A stretch of 64,000 bases of DNA from Ornithinibacillus salinisoli (GCF_042682545.1 NZ_JBHUHQ010000002.1); one strand, 5' to 3'; counted from the stretch's first letter, positions 24,556 through 33,898 are shown. A program made the numbers and translations. The notes: generated from the sequence alone by a model not told the origin.

Positions 24556-25344
24556 TTAAAACTGGACACTGAAAGTTTTAAAGTTATGGATACCTGTCCC
24601 ATGCCTAATGACATCTTTTCTCCGTAATTCGTAAACAGCTTCTAATACTTCCTGTAAAATAATTGGATCGATTCCTAATTGGTTATGGGAGCCGAAGATC
24701 TGTTGGATTCCTTCGAGAAATGCAATTTTTTCTAGTGAATTGACCAATTTCTCTGGATCGGTAGTCGGGTAAAACGCATAAATAGGTGTACCGGTATACA
24801 ATAAGTCTCCCGTAAATAAATAGTCCCTGGAGTTATCCAATATACAAATATGACCTGGGGAATGACCTGGCGTATGAAATATCGTTAATAATCGATTACC
24901 TAAATCAATTAAATCACCATCATCAAGCAATTCTGTCGGTTCCCCTTGAAATGGCTTGTAAGTAGCCGGATCAAATGATTCCGGAGTTGGTTTGGTAATA
25001 TCTCTTCCAATATCTTTTCGAATCTGCTCAATCGGTAAGCCCTTTATTCCATGCGCAAGCCATTCTTTTTCATTCTTATGTACTAAGATCGTTTCAAACT
25101 CCCCGTGACTACCAATATGATCCACATGTACATGAGTTGTAATCACAAGGATTGGCAATGTTGTCAATTGATCGATAATACGCTTGATATTGTCAATCCC
25201 AAGCCCAGTATCAATCAGTGCTGCTCTCTCTTCCCCAATCAACAAAAATGAATGCACCTTTTCCCAGTGTCCATACTCACTAATCGCATAAGTCGCCGAA
25301 TCAATCTCTTCCACCGTAAACCAAGGATCATGTATTACTTTCAT
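24556..25344 (-). CDS. Metallo-beta-lactamase-fold hydrolase
   Basis: 262 residues. THVHVDHIG (residues 70-78) gives the HxHxDH zinc motif, with HTPGHSPGHICI, FTGDLLYTG and a late GSHNQLG His supplying the remaining ligands. It resembles the glyoxalase II-like/lactonase group; the substrate is unknown. The ATG at 25344 is seven bases behind GGAGG; a TTG one codon earlier is less favoured. Palindromic repeat copies lie on both sides of the gene. Confidence 0.83.
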   Translation of the reverse strand: MKVIHDPWFTVEEIDSATYAISEYGHWEKVHSFLLIGEERAALIDTGLGIDNIKRIIDQLTTLPILVITTHVHVDHIGSHGEFETILVHKNEKEWLAHGIKGLPIEQIRKDIGRDITKPTPESFDPATYKPFQGEPTELLDDGDLIDLGNRLLTIFHTPGHSPGHICILDNSRDYLFTGDLLYTGTPIYAFYPTTDPEKLVNSLEKIAFLEGIQQIFGSHNQLGIDPIILQEVLEAVYELRRKDVIRHGTGIHNFKTFSVQF

Positions 25345-25386
25345 CAAGACCCCTCCTTTTTTTTATCATATTATATCACGAGAGGG

Positions 25387-25407
25387 TGGGACGAGGGGTC
25401 TGACCCC
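25387..25407. repeat. GTC-type palindromic repeat, copy 2
   Basis: GGGACGAGGGGTCTGACCCC, extended by outer GAGGG/CCCTC arms, between the metallo-hydrolase start and the terminator behind sspP. It is opposite in orientation to copy 1. Confidence 0.8.
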
Positions 25408-25414
25408 CCTCACC

Positions 25415-25460
25415 AAAAAACACCTTTACTCCAAGCTATACAGGAGTCAAGGTGTTTTTT
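25415..25460. terminator. Intrinsic terminator downstream of sspP
   Basis: AAAAAACACCTTTACTCC pairs with GGAGTCAAGGTGTTTTTT around a nine-base loop, with one mismatch. On the minus strand the T-run follows the stem, 13 bp after the sspP stop. Confidence 0.75.
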
Positions 25461-25472
25461 CATACGTATTTT

Positions 25473-25625
25473 TTATAAATCATGATGCTGATGTTGATTC
25501 TGTCTCGAATGATTTTTATTTTTTACTTTTTTTGACCCATCCAATGGTTCTCCGTAAGGTTGCTCTGGAGCTAATGGTAAATCAGGCTGTTTTTGTTGTT
25601 TCGGTCCTTTTGATTTGCCTGCCAT
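25473..25625 (-). CDS. sspP: Small acid-soluble spore protein P-like (SspP)
   Basis: 50 residues, very hydrophilic, ending EPLDGSKKVKNKNHSRQNQ then HQHHDL. The PLxGSKKVKNxNHxRQ block followed by a short His-containing end is the signature of SspP of Bacillus. Its product would accumulate in the forespore core. The ATG at 25625 follows AAAGGAGG at ten bases. A candidate sigma-G promoter is 32 bp upstream. Confidence 0.82.
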   Translation of the reverse strand: MAGKSKGPKQQKQPDLPLAPEQPYGEPLDGSKKVKNKNHSRQNQHQHHDL

Positions 25626-25656
25626 AGGAAAATTACCTCCTTTCAACATATACAAC

Positions 25657-25686
25657 TAGTTTTTGGGAAAGCTAACAATTTATACA
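25657..25686 (-). promoter_or_regulatory. Candidate sigma-G promoter of sspP
   Basis: The minus strand reads TGTATA (-35, consensus TGAATA), a 17-bp spacer and AAAACTA (-10, consensus CATACTA), in the right place for a forespore-specific gene. The -10 is a 5 of 7 match only. Confidence 0.4.
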
Positions 25687-25792
25687 GATATATTTAGAAA
25701 TGTAAAAGGATAAGCAATCCTTTATTAGGAAAACTTACCCTTTTGAGATGGAGGGAGAAAATATTAGCTGGAGCTAATAATAATTAACTACT

Positions 25793-25882
25793 TTACGCTA
25801 TAGCTGAAACAAGTGCAATCAATAGAATAATTGGTGTAAAAATAAAGAACCAGAAAAATAATAGAAGGAGCGCTGCAATCAT
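25793..25882 (-). CDS. Small hydrophobic peptide, 29 aa
   Basis: The ATG at 25882 lies seven bases behind GGGAGGTG and opens a 29-residue peptide that is almost entirely one membrane helix (MIAALLLLFFWFFIF, then a Pro, then ILLIALVSAIA). It has no charged residue at all. Such peptides are common in spore-formers and often sporulation-linked; no family is recognised. A short palindrome (ATTAGCTGGAGCTAAT, 25764-25779) downstream could end the transcript. Confidence 0.5.
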   Translation of the reverse strand: MIAALLLLFFWFFIFTPIILLIALVSAIA

Positions 25883-26176
25883 TCCTATTCACCTCCCATA
25901 GTGTTCTATGAGATCTCACATTATAATCTATGTTAAAACTGGCTTCTCGTATGGACGAAGATACATGAAGTCTTTGAAATAACAAAAAATAGTTACTTTT
26001 AATAGGAAAGGTAACCTAATATCTATCGGCATATCAACTAGATTTAAGTAAAAATAATATAAATGACTAGTAATAGGTAATCATATATTTATAAGTTGCA
26101 TAGACATTCACACTTTCAATTTTGAAATTTATACGTACCTATGTATAGAGGATTAAACTAAGGGTGGTGAATACGA

Positions 26177-26740
26177 TTGAAAAAGTCTCATCAAAAAAAA
26201 ACAGGTTCTGAAAAATATCGGCAGCTACGAAATAAGCCAAAAATGGCCAAAAAACAACAAGAAATACAACTAACTCAATCTAGCAGTATGTCCTTACCTA
26301 GTATTAACGTTAAAGATACCGAACAACAAAACACGAATCAATTAACAGACGGTGAAAAATTCCTACATCAACTAAAAATAGAATGGAAGAAGGATCAACT
26401 GAATACGGAATCAATAGATAAGTTACTAGGTGTCATTCACACATTGAAAGAAGAAAAAGGATTTGATTACGTAAAGAAGGTAATGAGTGGCATAAAGAAT
26501 ATGGCACAAAAGATTCCCGTAAAGGGGGTGATGAACATCATGGCAAACAAAATGGATCTAAACGAACTGTTGAACAACTTTGAGTCCCATGAGGAAAACG
26601 CTGAGCTTCTTCAGACAATGATGAATGACCCTAAAATGAAAAAACAAGCAATGGATATGATGCAAGAGGTAATGAATGACGAGGAGCAATTTAAGAAAAT
26701 GACGGAGCTCATGACGAAAATGCTGCAAAAAGATAAATAA
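26177..26740 (+). CDS. Methionine-rich helical protein of unknown function
   Basis: 187 residues, basic N-terminus (KKSHQKKTGSEKYRQLRNKP) and a C-terminal third packed with Met, Lys and Asp (LLQTMMNDPKMKKQAMDMM, TELMTKMLQKDK). It is probably all-helical. There is no signal peptide or membrane segment. The start is TTG 26177, nine bases after GGTGG. I recognise no family; the Met-rich helices could bind metal or hydrophobic partners (inference). Confidence 0.6.
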   Translation: MKKSHQKKTGSEKYRQLRNKPKMAKKQQEIQLTQSSSMSLPSINVKDTEQQNTNQLTDGEKFLHQLKIEWKKDQLNTESIDKLLGVIHTLKEEKGFDYVKKVMSGIKNMAQKIPVKGVMNIMANKMDLNELLNNFESHEENAELLQTMMNDPKMKKQAMDMMQEVMNDEEQFKKMTELMTKMLQKDK

Positions 26741-26847
26741 CCTAGTAATTTTTTAGATAATAGAATCATTTTTTAAAAAATAGGTGAAGTATAACTAGCA
26801 AAATTATGAATCTACCATACTCTAGTATTAGAAAGGAGGTACGTAGT

Positions 26848-27015
26848 ATGGTAAAAGATGTACAAAAAAAACTTAATGAGGCTGTTCAATTAATAAACCA
26901 TAAATTAAATCAAAGTCGTAATAAGTTAAACAGTTTTTCAAATGCAGATTTACAAAGCTCTAAGAATTTACAATCCCATTTGGACAGTCTTGTAAATCAG
27001 CTTCGTAAAAAATAG
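26848..27015 (+). CDS. Small helical protein, possibly Spo0E-like
   Basis: 55 residues: VQKKLNEAVQLINHKLNQSR, then SKNLQSHLDSLVNQLRKK. Two helices with a terminal S..L..HLDSLV block resemble Spo0E-type aspartyl-phosphate phosphatases (SQxLDxLI), but the SQELD signature is not exact. ATG 26848 is eight bases behind AAAGGAGG, so an upstream in-frame ATG at 26806 is rejected. If Spo0E-like, it would dephosphorylate Spo0A and delay sporulation. Confidence 0.55.
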   Translation: MVKDVQKKLNEAVQLINHKLNQSRNKLNSFSNADLQSSKNLQSHLDSLVNQLRKK

Positions 27016-27033
27016 TCCTACTTCATCTATGAT

Positions 27034-27065
27034 AAAACCTCTCCCAACAATTGTGGAGAGGTTTT
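27034..27065. terminator. Bidirectional intrinsic terminator
   Basis: AAAACCTCTCC and GGAGAGGTTTT form a perfect 11-bp stem with a ten-base loop between the convergent small helical protein gene and ppaC. Confidence 0.8.
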
Positions 27066-27075
27066 ATTTTCGTGA

Positions 27076-28008
27076 CTATTTAGTAAATGCATCTGTTAAT
27101 GCTGTTACAATTTGTTTTTTACGCGAAACAACGCCTTTAAGTAGTGCTCTGTTTTTATCATCCAATGTTACATTAAATGCTGTCTCCACTTTTTCTTTTC
27201 CGGTACCGCGAGCAAGCACTTCTGAATCATTATTTAAAATATCTGTTACGACAAATAGGAATAAATCTAACCCTTTGTCACTAATATTTTTGTCGATCAC
27301 CGCTTCAAGCTCTGCCTGTAATTCATATACTTTGCTGGCATCCACAGTATTTACTTGCGCAATTTCAACCTTTGCATCGCCCATTGCAAATTCTTTCGCA
27401 TCCATGGAAATTAGTTCAGCTGGTGACCTATCACTTAAGTCCGCACCAGCCTGTAGCATTTCCAAGCCATACGTTTCCAAATCTACACCAGCGATTTTCG
27501 CTAACTCATATGCTGCATCTACATCTTCCTTTGTGCAAGTTGGTGATTTTAATAATAGAGAATCGGATACGATCGCGGAAACTAAAAGTCCTGCAATTTC
27601 TTTTGTCACTTCGACACCATTTTCTTTGTACATTTTATTTAAAATAGTTGCTGTACAACCAACAGGCTCAGCACGGAAGTATAGCGGTTCTTTTGTTTCG
27701 AAATTGGACACACGGTGATGGTCAATTACTTCGGCAATGCGCACATCCTTTATATTGTCTACACTTTGTTGAAATTCATTATGATCCACAAGGATAACGT
27801 CGTTTACGTCATCTGCTACTGTTTGGATTAATTGTGGCGCCTCCACTTTAAAATAATCCAATGCATATTGCGTTTCTTTATTTACAGCACCAAGCCTTGC
27901 AGGTTCAGCTTGGACGCCAAGTTTATTTTTTAAGTTTGCATAGGCTACTGCAGAGCAAATTGTATCTGTGTCAGGATTCTTATGTCCAAAAACTAATGTT
28001 TTACTCAT
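27076..28008 (-). CDS. ppaC: Manganese-dependent inorganic pyrophosphatase
   Basis: A 310-residue DHH-family pyrophosphatase. All metal motifs are present: FGHKNPDTDTICSA at the N-terminus, LVDHNE, VIDHHRV and SDSLLLKSPT, plus the C-terminal DHHA2 substrate residues (SRKKQ near the end). It hydrolyses PPi from biosynthesis in the cytoplasm. The ATG at 28008 follows AAAGGAGA by seven bases; an ATG two codons earlier is less well placed. It is monocistronic with its own terminator. Confidence 0.95.
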   Translation of the reverse strand: MSKTLVFGHKNPDTDTICSAVAYANLKNKLGVQAEPARLGAVNKETQYALDYFKVEAPQLIQTVADDVNDVILVDHNEFQQSVDNIKDVRIAEVIDHHRVSNFETKEPLYFRAEPVGCTATILNKMYKENGVEVTKEIAGLLVSAIVSDSLLLKSPTCTKEDVDAAYELAKIAGVDLETYGLEMLQAGADLSDRSPAELISMDAKEFAMGDAKVEIAQVNTVDASKVYELQAELEAVIDKNISDKGLDLFLFVVTDILNNDSEVLARGTGKEKVETAFNVTLDDKNRALLKGVVSRKKQIVTALTDAFTK

Positions 28009-28107
28009 GATCATTTCTCCTTTATATGTAGATAACTGTTTCTTTATTAATTATATCTAGTTACAAGATTAACATAATTAGGCATTAATTGAATAGCATT
28101 TTACACC

Positions 28108-28665
28108 TTATTCCGACAGCATATTATACCAATCCATTACTCTCTTTTTTGCTTCGCCATCGTTTACTTCTTTCACACCAAAACCAGCAATATCTACAAC
28201 ACGTATAAATTGTTCAGAACCTTTTTCTAGTATGACTATACAATAGCCATTCATTTCAGATGGAATAATTTCAACCACTTTTTCATCCGTATAATATTCC
28301 ATGATTTTTTCTTCATCTACCCCGTCTAATTTCCTGAATGTTTGCTTCACCTTATCAGAAGATACGGGATTCGTATTGATTGCAAATTCATTGGAAGTTG
28401 GCTCTGGTGCCGGTGTTTTCCAGTTTATGGCGTGTAATAATTTTATCACCTCGGAAAAACCAATAAACAGCATGCCGGTCACAAATCCAGTAACGGTCCA
28501 AGTAAGAAAGGTTGCGAAATCAAAACCAGTTTGCATCTGTTCTACTCCATTTGCATCATATCCAGTGTATTCTTCAGCAGAAACTACTAATCCTAAAATA
28601 AGTCCCAATACAATTTGAACAATCCCAATAATAAATAATATATTTGCGATTTTATTCTCTTTCAT
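28108..28665 (-). CDS. Membrane protein of unknown function, 185 aa
   Basis: 185 residues: two N-terminal membrane helices (ANILFIIGIVQIVLGLILGLVV and FLTWTVTGFVTGMLFIGFSEVI) and a cytoplasmic C-terminal domain (VDEEKIMEYYTDEKVVEIIP, CIVILEKGSEQFIRVVDI) that looks like a small alpha-beta fold. ATG 28665 sits behind GGGGGAGG; a 39-codon upstream extension lacks a ribosome site. The gene is divergent from the flavin oxidoreductase gene. Unknown family. Confidence 0.65.
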   Translation of the reverse strand: MKENKIANILFIIGIVQIVLGLILGLVVSAEEYTGYDANGVEQMQTGFDFATFLTWTVTGFVTGMLFIGFSEVIKLLHAINWKTPAPEPTSNEFAINTNPVSSDKVKQTFRKLDGVDEEKIMEYYTDEKVVEIIPSEMNGYCIVILEKGSEQFIRVVDIAGFGVKEVNDGEAKKRVMDWYNMLSE

Positions 28666-28801
28666 TATACCCTCCCCCTTTCGATATAGTATTAATTCTC
28701 TATGTCCTACACTTTTTCCTTTAATTTTGTTTTCCTTTCCCATAGACTTTTTTATAGATACAATAGAGCAATAGGAAAACAAATAGAAAAGGACTTTTTA
28801 T

Positions 28802-29917
28802 ATGAAAAAAATAATTATTATTGGAGCAGGGATACTAGGTGCCACCACGGCATATAGACTTGCAAAAAGTGGCGCACAGGTTACGGTGATTGATCGGCAA
28901 GAGCCAGGACAAGCAACACATTCCGCAACTGGAATCATCTGTCCGTGGCTATCGCAACGTAGAAACAAAGCATGGTATCACCTAGCGAAAAATGGTGCAA
29001 AATTATATCCAAGACTAATGGAAGAACTTACAGATGACGGTGAAACAGAAACAGGCTATGCACGTGTCGGAGCGATTAGTATTCGAGATACGGAGAAAAC
29101 ATTGCTTAAAATGAAGAATCGTGCCATGGAACGTCGGAAGGACGCACCTGAAATTGGTGAGATTAGTCTCCTTGATCCGAACGAAACGAGAGCGTTATTC
29201 CCTTTATTAGCTGAAAATTTTGGTGCTGTGCATATAAGTGGAGCAGCTCGAGTAGATGGGACTCTCCTGAAGGATGCTTTATTAAGTGGCGCACAAAAAT
29301 ATGGAGCAAAGATCGTGTACGGTGACGCGCATTTAGTATATGATGACTCCAGAGTTACCGGTATTACAGTTGCTAGCGAAACAATACTTGCAGATACCGT
29401 GATTGCAACTGCTGGCGCCTGGATCAATACATTACTCCAGCCATTAGGCATTAACTTCCAAGGGACGGCACAGAGAGGACAGGTTATACATGTACAAGTT
29501 CCTCACATGGATACTTCCACATGGCCACTTGTCATGCCACCATCAGATCAAGCGATTGTGCCATTTGAAAATCATATCGTCATTGGAGCAACTCATGAAG
29601 ACAATGTTGGCTTTGATCATCGTATAACCGCTGGTGGCGTTCATGAAATCATTGAGAAAGCCTTCACCTTTGCGCCTGGTTTAACCGATAGTACCTTTGT
29701 CCAAACTAAAGTCGGATTCCGTCCGTTCACACCAGGATTTTTACCAGTCATCGGTTCCATCCCAGGTATTGATGGACTGTTACTTGCAAATGGATTAGGT
29801 GCTTCTGGATTAACTACCGGACCATATATGGCAACCCAATTAGCTAAACTGGCATTAGAACAGGATATTGATATCGACTTAAATGATTATAGTGTCGCAG
29901 GTGCCATTCGTGGATGA
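28802..29917 (+). CDS. FAD-dependent oxidoreductase of the DAO (glycine/D-amino acid oxidase) family
   Basis: 371 residues: N-terminal GxGxxG dinucleotide motif IIIGAGILGATTAYRLAKSG, FAD strand VTVIDR, ATGIICPWLSQRRNK after it, then a DAO substrate domain, and the C-terminal GFRPFTPGFLPVIG and NGLGASGLTTGP block. It would oxidise a D-amino acid, glycine or an N-methylated amine; the acceptor is unknown. AAAAGG precedes ATG 28802. A strong terminator follows. Confidence 0.86.
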   Translation: MKKIIIIGAGILGATTAYRLAKSGAQVTVIDRQEPGQATHSATGIICPWLSQRRNKAWYHLAKNGAKLYPRLMEELTDDGETETGYARVGAISIRDTEKTLLKMKNRAMERRKDAPEIGEISLLDPNETRALFPLLAENFGAVHISGAARVDGTLLKDALLSGAQKYGAKIVYGDAHLVYDDSRVTGITVASETILADTVIATAGAWINTLLQPLGINFQGTAQRGQVIHVQVPHMDTSTWPLVMPPSDQAIVPFENHIVIGATHEDNVGFDHRITAGGVHEIIEKAFTFAPGLTDSTFVQTKVGFRPFTPGFLPVIGSIPGIDGLLLANGLGASGLTTGPYMATQLAKLALEQDIDIDLNDYSVAGAIRG

Positions 29918-29925
29918 TCCTAACA

Positions 29926-29962
29926 AAAAAGAGGCTGTACCCGTGATGGTACAACCTCTTTT
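29926..29962. terminator. Intrinsic terminator
   Basis: AAAAAAGAGGCTGTACC and GGTACAACCTCTTTT pair with one mismatch across a six-base loop, between the convergent flavin oxidoreductase and YczE-like genes. Confidence 0.78.
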
Positions 29963-29964
29963 CC

Positions 29965-30603
29965 TTATCTTGCTTTTGTTTTCAGCAATTGATTTTCCAT
30001 GGTTAACCGATCGATGATTTTTACAAAATATAAGTACGCATACTGAAATAATGGACTTTGAATAAATGTAAACACGAACGTAAAAATAAAGACAGGACCA
30101 CCGAGCAACAATCCAACAACCAATACCGTACTTTCTGTAATAATTCGTACTCTTCTTATCGGTGCGCCGAGTTTATCTGAAATCGATAGCATAAATCCAT
30201 CTCTTGGTCCAGAACCAACTCGTGCAGCATTATATATACCTCCAGCTAACCCCATCATGACGATACCAACCAAGATGATGACAATATCTGTCCACGAATG
30301 ACTAGCCTTCGGTAAAAAATCTAGCCATAAAAATAGATCAACAAATGCCCCTACGATAAACGCATTTAAAAATGTACCTAGTTTAATATAAGATCGATCA
30401 AGAATCCATGTGACGGCGATTAAACAAATTCCGATTAATATATTCCAAGTACCGATTGATAACCCTATTTTTTCAAATAGACCGACACTCAGCACATCCC
30501 ACGGATGGACTCCTAAATGCTGAACATTTATCGTAATTGAAATACCTAAGCTAAAAAAAATCAGGCCCACAACAAAAAAGGCCCAACGAATAACATACTT
30601 CAT
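29965..30603 (-). CDS. YczE/YitT-like integral membrane protein
   Basis: 212 residues, five to six membrane helices. GLIFFSLGISITINVQHLGV, PWDVLSVGL, GTWNILIGICLI and the loop GGIYNAARVGSGPRDGFM are the hallmarks of the YczE/YyaS group. B. subtilis YczE is required for bacillomycin/surfactin-type lipopeptide production in relatives; here there is no peptide synthetase nearby, so the role is unknown. ATG 30603 is chosen for its AGAAGG site over an ATG 11 codons upstream. Confidence 0.78.
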   Translation of the reverse strand: MKYVIRWAFFVVGLIFFSLGISITINVQHLGVHPWDVLSVGLFEKIGLSIGTWNILIGICLIAVTWILDRSYIKLGTFLNAFIVGAFVDLFLWLDFLPKASHSWTDIVIILVGIVMMGLAGGIYNAARVGSGPRDGFMLSISDKLGAPIRRVRIITESTVLVVGLLLGGPVFIFTFVFTFIQSPLFQYAYLYFVKIIDRLTMENQLLKTKAR

Positions 30604-30704
30604 ATTGCATCCTTCTCTCTTATTTCTATTATTCATCTTGGCTTATTTGATAGAAAGTTTCAAGAAAAAAATACGCCATAACTATCATACGAGTTAAGGC
30701 GTTA

Positions 30705-32381
30705 CTAGATATATTTTAATTTATAATTGTTTCCACCCATATCCTTTACTTCATAGAGTGCCTGGTCAGCGGTTTTCAATAAATAATGTGCTGATTCTGT
30801 TTTGAAGTTCGAAATGGCTACTCCCACACTTGCACTAATCGATATTGATTGGTCGTGAATGTTCCATGGCTTTTCTAAAGCTTCCATAATACGACTCGCC
30901 ACAACGGTAACATTTTGCATCACATCAATATTCGGAATGAAAATAGCGAATTCGTCGCCTCCTAATCTAGCAAACTTGTCCCCTTCTCGTATTACTCTAC
31001 TTACTCTCGTAGCAAATTCTCGTAAAAACTCGTCCCCTACATCATGACCATACGTATCATTGATTGGCTTTAATTTATCTAAGTCAATCATGATCACGGC
31101 GAAACGATTATTAGATTTACGCTTATCTTGTAAGGCTTTTTCTAGGTTTTCTATAAAATACCTTCGATTTGGTAGACCAGTTAGTTCATCATGGTAAGCG
31201 AACGATTCTAGTTTCGATTCATAGTTTTTTCGTGTTGAAATATCTCTCGAAACTACTACCATTTGCTTGAACTTGTTATTTTCATCATATACTGGTGAAC
31301 CATGTAGCTCCGACCAAATATATCCATCGGTATGGTGTTTCTGTCTAAACTGTTCCTTCCATGGTTCTCCTTTTTCCTTCGATAAATAAAATGTCTTTTT
31401 CAGATGTTCTATATCATCGGGATAAATATTATGGTAGAATTTTTTTCCAATAAATTCCTCCCCATTTATCCCTAACACTTCTTGATAAGAAGGAGATGCA
31501 TAAATATATTCCCCTTCACTATTTAGCATTGTAATCAAATCTCTCGAATGTTCGGTTATAATTTCAAATATATTTTCACTTTGGTTAAATTTATCTTTAA
31601 ATTTTATTTGTTCGGTAATATCTTTACAGATGACATAAACGCCGACAATTTCTTCCCGGACAACAATAGGAGAAAATTTTGCTATTATTTCTACACGGTT
31701 TCGATTTTTATGCTTGATCGAAAGTCGAAATTCTTCTGGCACACCGTTCAAAGCCTTATCATAATATTTTTTCGCTTTTTTTAGCTGCCTAGGTAAAATT
31801 AATCGTATATATGATGTACCTGTAAGTTCATGTATGGTAAAACCGGACATCTCTTCCAAAGCATGATTCCCAGTAATTAATAATCCATTATTATCTAATG
31901 TAATAACAGCATCTAAATTGTAGTCAAATAGAGACTGATACCTTTCTTTACCTTCGATCAGCATTTCCTTCGACTTCTCCGCTGCTCTTTCTGTTACTTT
32001 TCGTTCGGTAATGTCTTTTACGACAGCTACAATATGAGTGCATTTGTTATGTTCATCATAAATGGGACTCAATGTATTTTCACCATAGCGAATTTCACCA
32101 TGTTTTGATGGATAATCATCTTCATAGATAATTTCATCTTTGGAATGAATGGCGGTCATGTATTGATCCAGTAAAAAAATTGCTTTATCTTCAGGTAAAA
32201 TGTCATCTAGCGTCCTTCCAATAATGGAATCATCAAAGCCAGCAAGTTCTTTTACTTTTTGGTTAATGAACTTATAAACAAATTGTCCATTTGTAAATTC
32301 CATGACATAGACCATATCTTTAATACCATTCATTAAGACACTACTATAAAATTCTTTTGTATCCATTAATATCACGCTCAT
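30705..32381 (-). CDS. PAS-domain diguanylate cyclase
   Basis: 558 residues with no membrane segment: three to four PAS domains in tandem (VYVMEFTNGQFVYKFINQKV at about 20; LDAVITLDNNGLLITGNHAL at about 155; LITMLNSEGEYIYASPSYQE at about 285) and a C-terminal GGDEF domain. The active-site motif GGDEF is intact at 474-478, and the inhibitory RxxD (REGD) lies five residues before it, so product feedback is expected. It would make c-di-GMP in response to a PAS-sensed cytoplasmic signal. No EAL domain or partner gene is adjacent. Confidence 0.9.
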   Translation of the reverse strand: MSVILMDTKEFYSSVLMNGIKDMVYVMEFTNGQFVYKFINQKVKELAGFDDSIIGRTLDDILPEDKAIFLLDQYMTAIHSKDEIIYEDDYPSKHGEIRYGENTLSPIYDEHNKCTHIVAVVKDITERKVTERAAEKSKEMLIEGKERYQSLFDYNLDAVITLDNNGLLITGNHALEEMSGFTIHELTGTSYIRLILPRQLKKAKKYYDKALNGVPEEFRLSIKHKNRNRVEIIAKFSPIVVREEIVGVYVICKDITEQIKFKDKFNQSENIFEIITEHSRDLITMLNSEGEYIYASPSYQEVLGINGEEFIGKKFYHNIYPDDIEHLKKTFYLSKEKGEPWKEQFRQKHHTDGYIWSELHGSPVYDENNKFKQMVVVSRDISTRKNYESKLESFAYHDELTGLPNRRYFIENLEKALQDKRKSNNRFAVIMIDLDKLKPINDTYGHDVGDEFLREFATRVSRVIREGDKFARLGGDEFAIFIPNIDVMQNVTVVASRIMEALEKPWNIHDQSISISASVGVAISNFKTESAHYLLKTADQALYEVKDMGGNNYKLKYI

Positions 32382-32593
32382 TGATAATTTTTTAACAATT
32401 CCAAACCCTTAAAAAGTTTATATAATGAGACCATAAAATATAATTGTTATAATTTATACTATAACATAATCAAAAAGATATAGGTATAAGTACCTGTGTA
32501 TATTCTGACAATTTTTCAATGAGGTTAGATTTAAACTTTTTTATTTTAAAATGCCCTAACTTTTACGTCACATACATGGAAAAAACGTTGCTA

Positions 32594-32622
32594 TTGTTGT
32601 TAATATATGACTCGAATATAAA
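32594..32622 (+). promoter_or_regulatory. Candidate sigma-A promoter for the DUF4015 lipoprotein
   Basis: TTGTTG, 17-bp spacer and TATAAA, 41 bp before the start codon at 32663. AAAAGGAGGG is the ribosome site. The rest of the 281-bp divergent gap is AT-rich without other clear signals. Confidence 0.45.
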
Positions 32623-32662
32623 CTGTGCAACGTACACAATGTAACATTAAAAGGAGGGATTC

Positions 32663-33898
32663 ATGCTGCAAAAAAACATTTATTTGATACTAATTATTTT
32701 ACTACTTCATGTAGGATGCACAACAAATGAAGCACAGGAAGGTTCAATTTTTCAAGAAACGCCAAATTCACTAGAGAATATGAAATATACAGGCGATGAT
32801 CATATAGATAATTCCGTTGAGGAGCAATCCGAAGATGGAAAACAGATAAAAGAAGAAAACAACCAAGCGGATCAAGATGCTAAAGAGCCGGAAACCGAAA
32901 AACCTGCTGAAAAACCGAAAAAAAGAGATGTGAAAGGTATTTACCTTAACAGGAATTCTATACGGGAAGAGAATATCAATAAGTATATTGATTTGGTAAA
33001 ATCATCCGACCTAAACGCAGTCGTGATTGATATAAAAGATGACTACGGAAAGATTAGTTATGACTCCAAGTTAGACAGAGTGAATGAAATTGGATCTGAT
33101 GATAATCCAACGGTCGATGACATGAAGAAATTTATTCAACGGTTGAAAGAAGAAGATATTTATACCATTGCTCGAATTGTAACCTTTAAGGATCCATTTT
33201 TAGCAGACAAAAAAAGCGAGTATGCATTAAAACGAAAAAATGGAAATGTTTGGTCAGATAATGCAGGTGTCAAATGGATTGACCCATTTAAAAAGGAAGT
33301 TTGGGAATATGTAACAGATATTTCCGAGGAGATCGCACAGCTGGGAATCGACGAAATCCAATATGATTATATTCGTTTCCCCGAAAACGCTAAGAAGGTG
33401 GATCAAGAAGTTGCCTTTGACAATCCAGACAATATCTCCAAAAGCGATGTCATTCAAAATTTCCTTTCTTATTCCAAAGAGAAATTAGCTAATTACCCTG
33501 TGTATGTTTCAGCAGACGTCTTTGGATTAGTCACCACAGTCGAAGATGATATGGGCATTGGACAAAAATGGGAGAAGATCTCCCCACTTATCGATTATAT
33601 TTCACCAATGACATATCCTTCCCATTATGCTCCAAACACGTACGGTATAGGAAATCCTGATCGGCATCCATACGATGTCATGAAAAATGCCATGCAAGAT
33701 GCCAAAGCCCGTAATCAAATGCTAAAAGAAGATGGCAAAGACACAGCGATAATCAGACCATGGATCCAAGATTTTGACTATAAAAGCAACTACACCGCAG
33801 AAGATGTCAAAAATCAAATCAAAGCACTAAAAGAAGAACAAATTAACCAATACCTCTTATGGAACGCATCCAACAAGTATACCGAAGCAGCACTTTAG
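32663..33898 (+). CDS. Lipoprotein with DUF4015 putative glycoside hydrolase domain
   Basis: 411 residues. The lipobox LHVGC (Cys19) marks a lipoprotein anchored outside the membrane. A charged linker (about 20-92: EEQSEDGKQIKEENN, EPETEKPAEKPKKR) precedes a DUF4015 TIM-barrel: VKGIYLNRNSI, VVIDIKDDYG, IYTIARIVTFKDP, IDEIQYDYIRFPE (catalytic-type acid) and SPMTYPSHYAPNTYG. The family is thought to act on polysaccharide, possibly cell wall; substrate unproven. Three copies of the GTC repeat follow directly. Confidence 0.83.
   Translation: MLQKNIYLILIILLLHVGCTTNEAQEGSIFQETPNSLENMKYTGDDHIDNSVEEQSEDGKQIKEENNQADQDAKEPETEKPAEKPKKRDVKGIYLNRNSIREENINKYIDLVKSSDLNAVVIDIKDDYGKISYDSKLDRVNEIGSDDNPTVDDMKKFIQRLKEEDIYTIARIVTFKDPFLADKKSEYALKRKNGNVWSDNAGVKWIDPFKKEVWEYVTDISEEIAQLGIDEIQYDYIRFPENAKKVDQEVAFDNPDNISKSDVIQNFLSYSKEKLANYPVYVSADVFGLVTTVEDDMGIGQKWEKISPLIDYISPMTYPSHYAPNTYGIGNPDRHPYDVMKNAMQDAKARNQMLKEDGKDTAIIRPWIQDFDYKSNYTAEDVKNQIKALKEEQINQYLLWNASNKYTEAAL

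Noticed and set aside
27029..27718. Long plus-strand open frame opposite ppaC
   Set aside because: It is antisense to a clear pyrophosphatase gene and starts inside the terminator.
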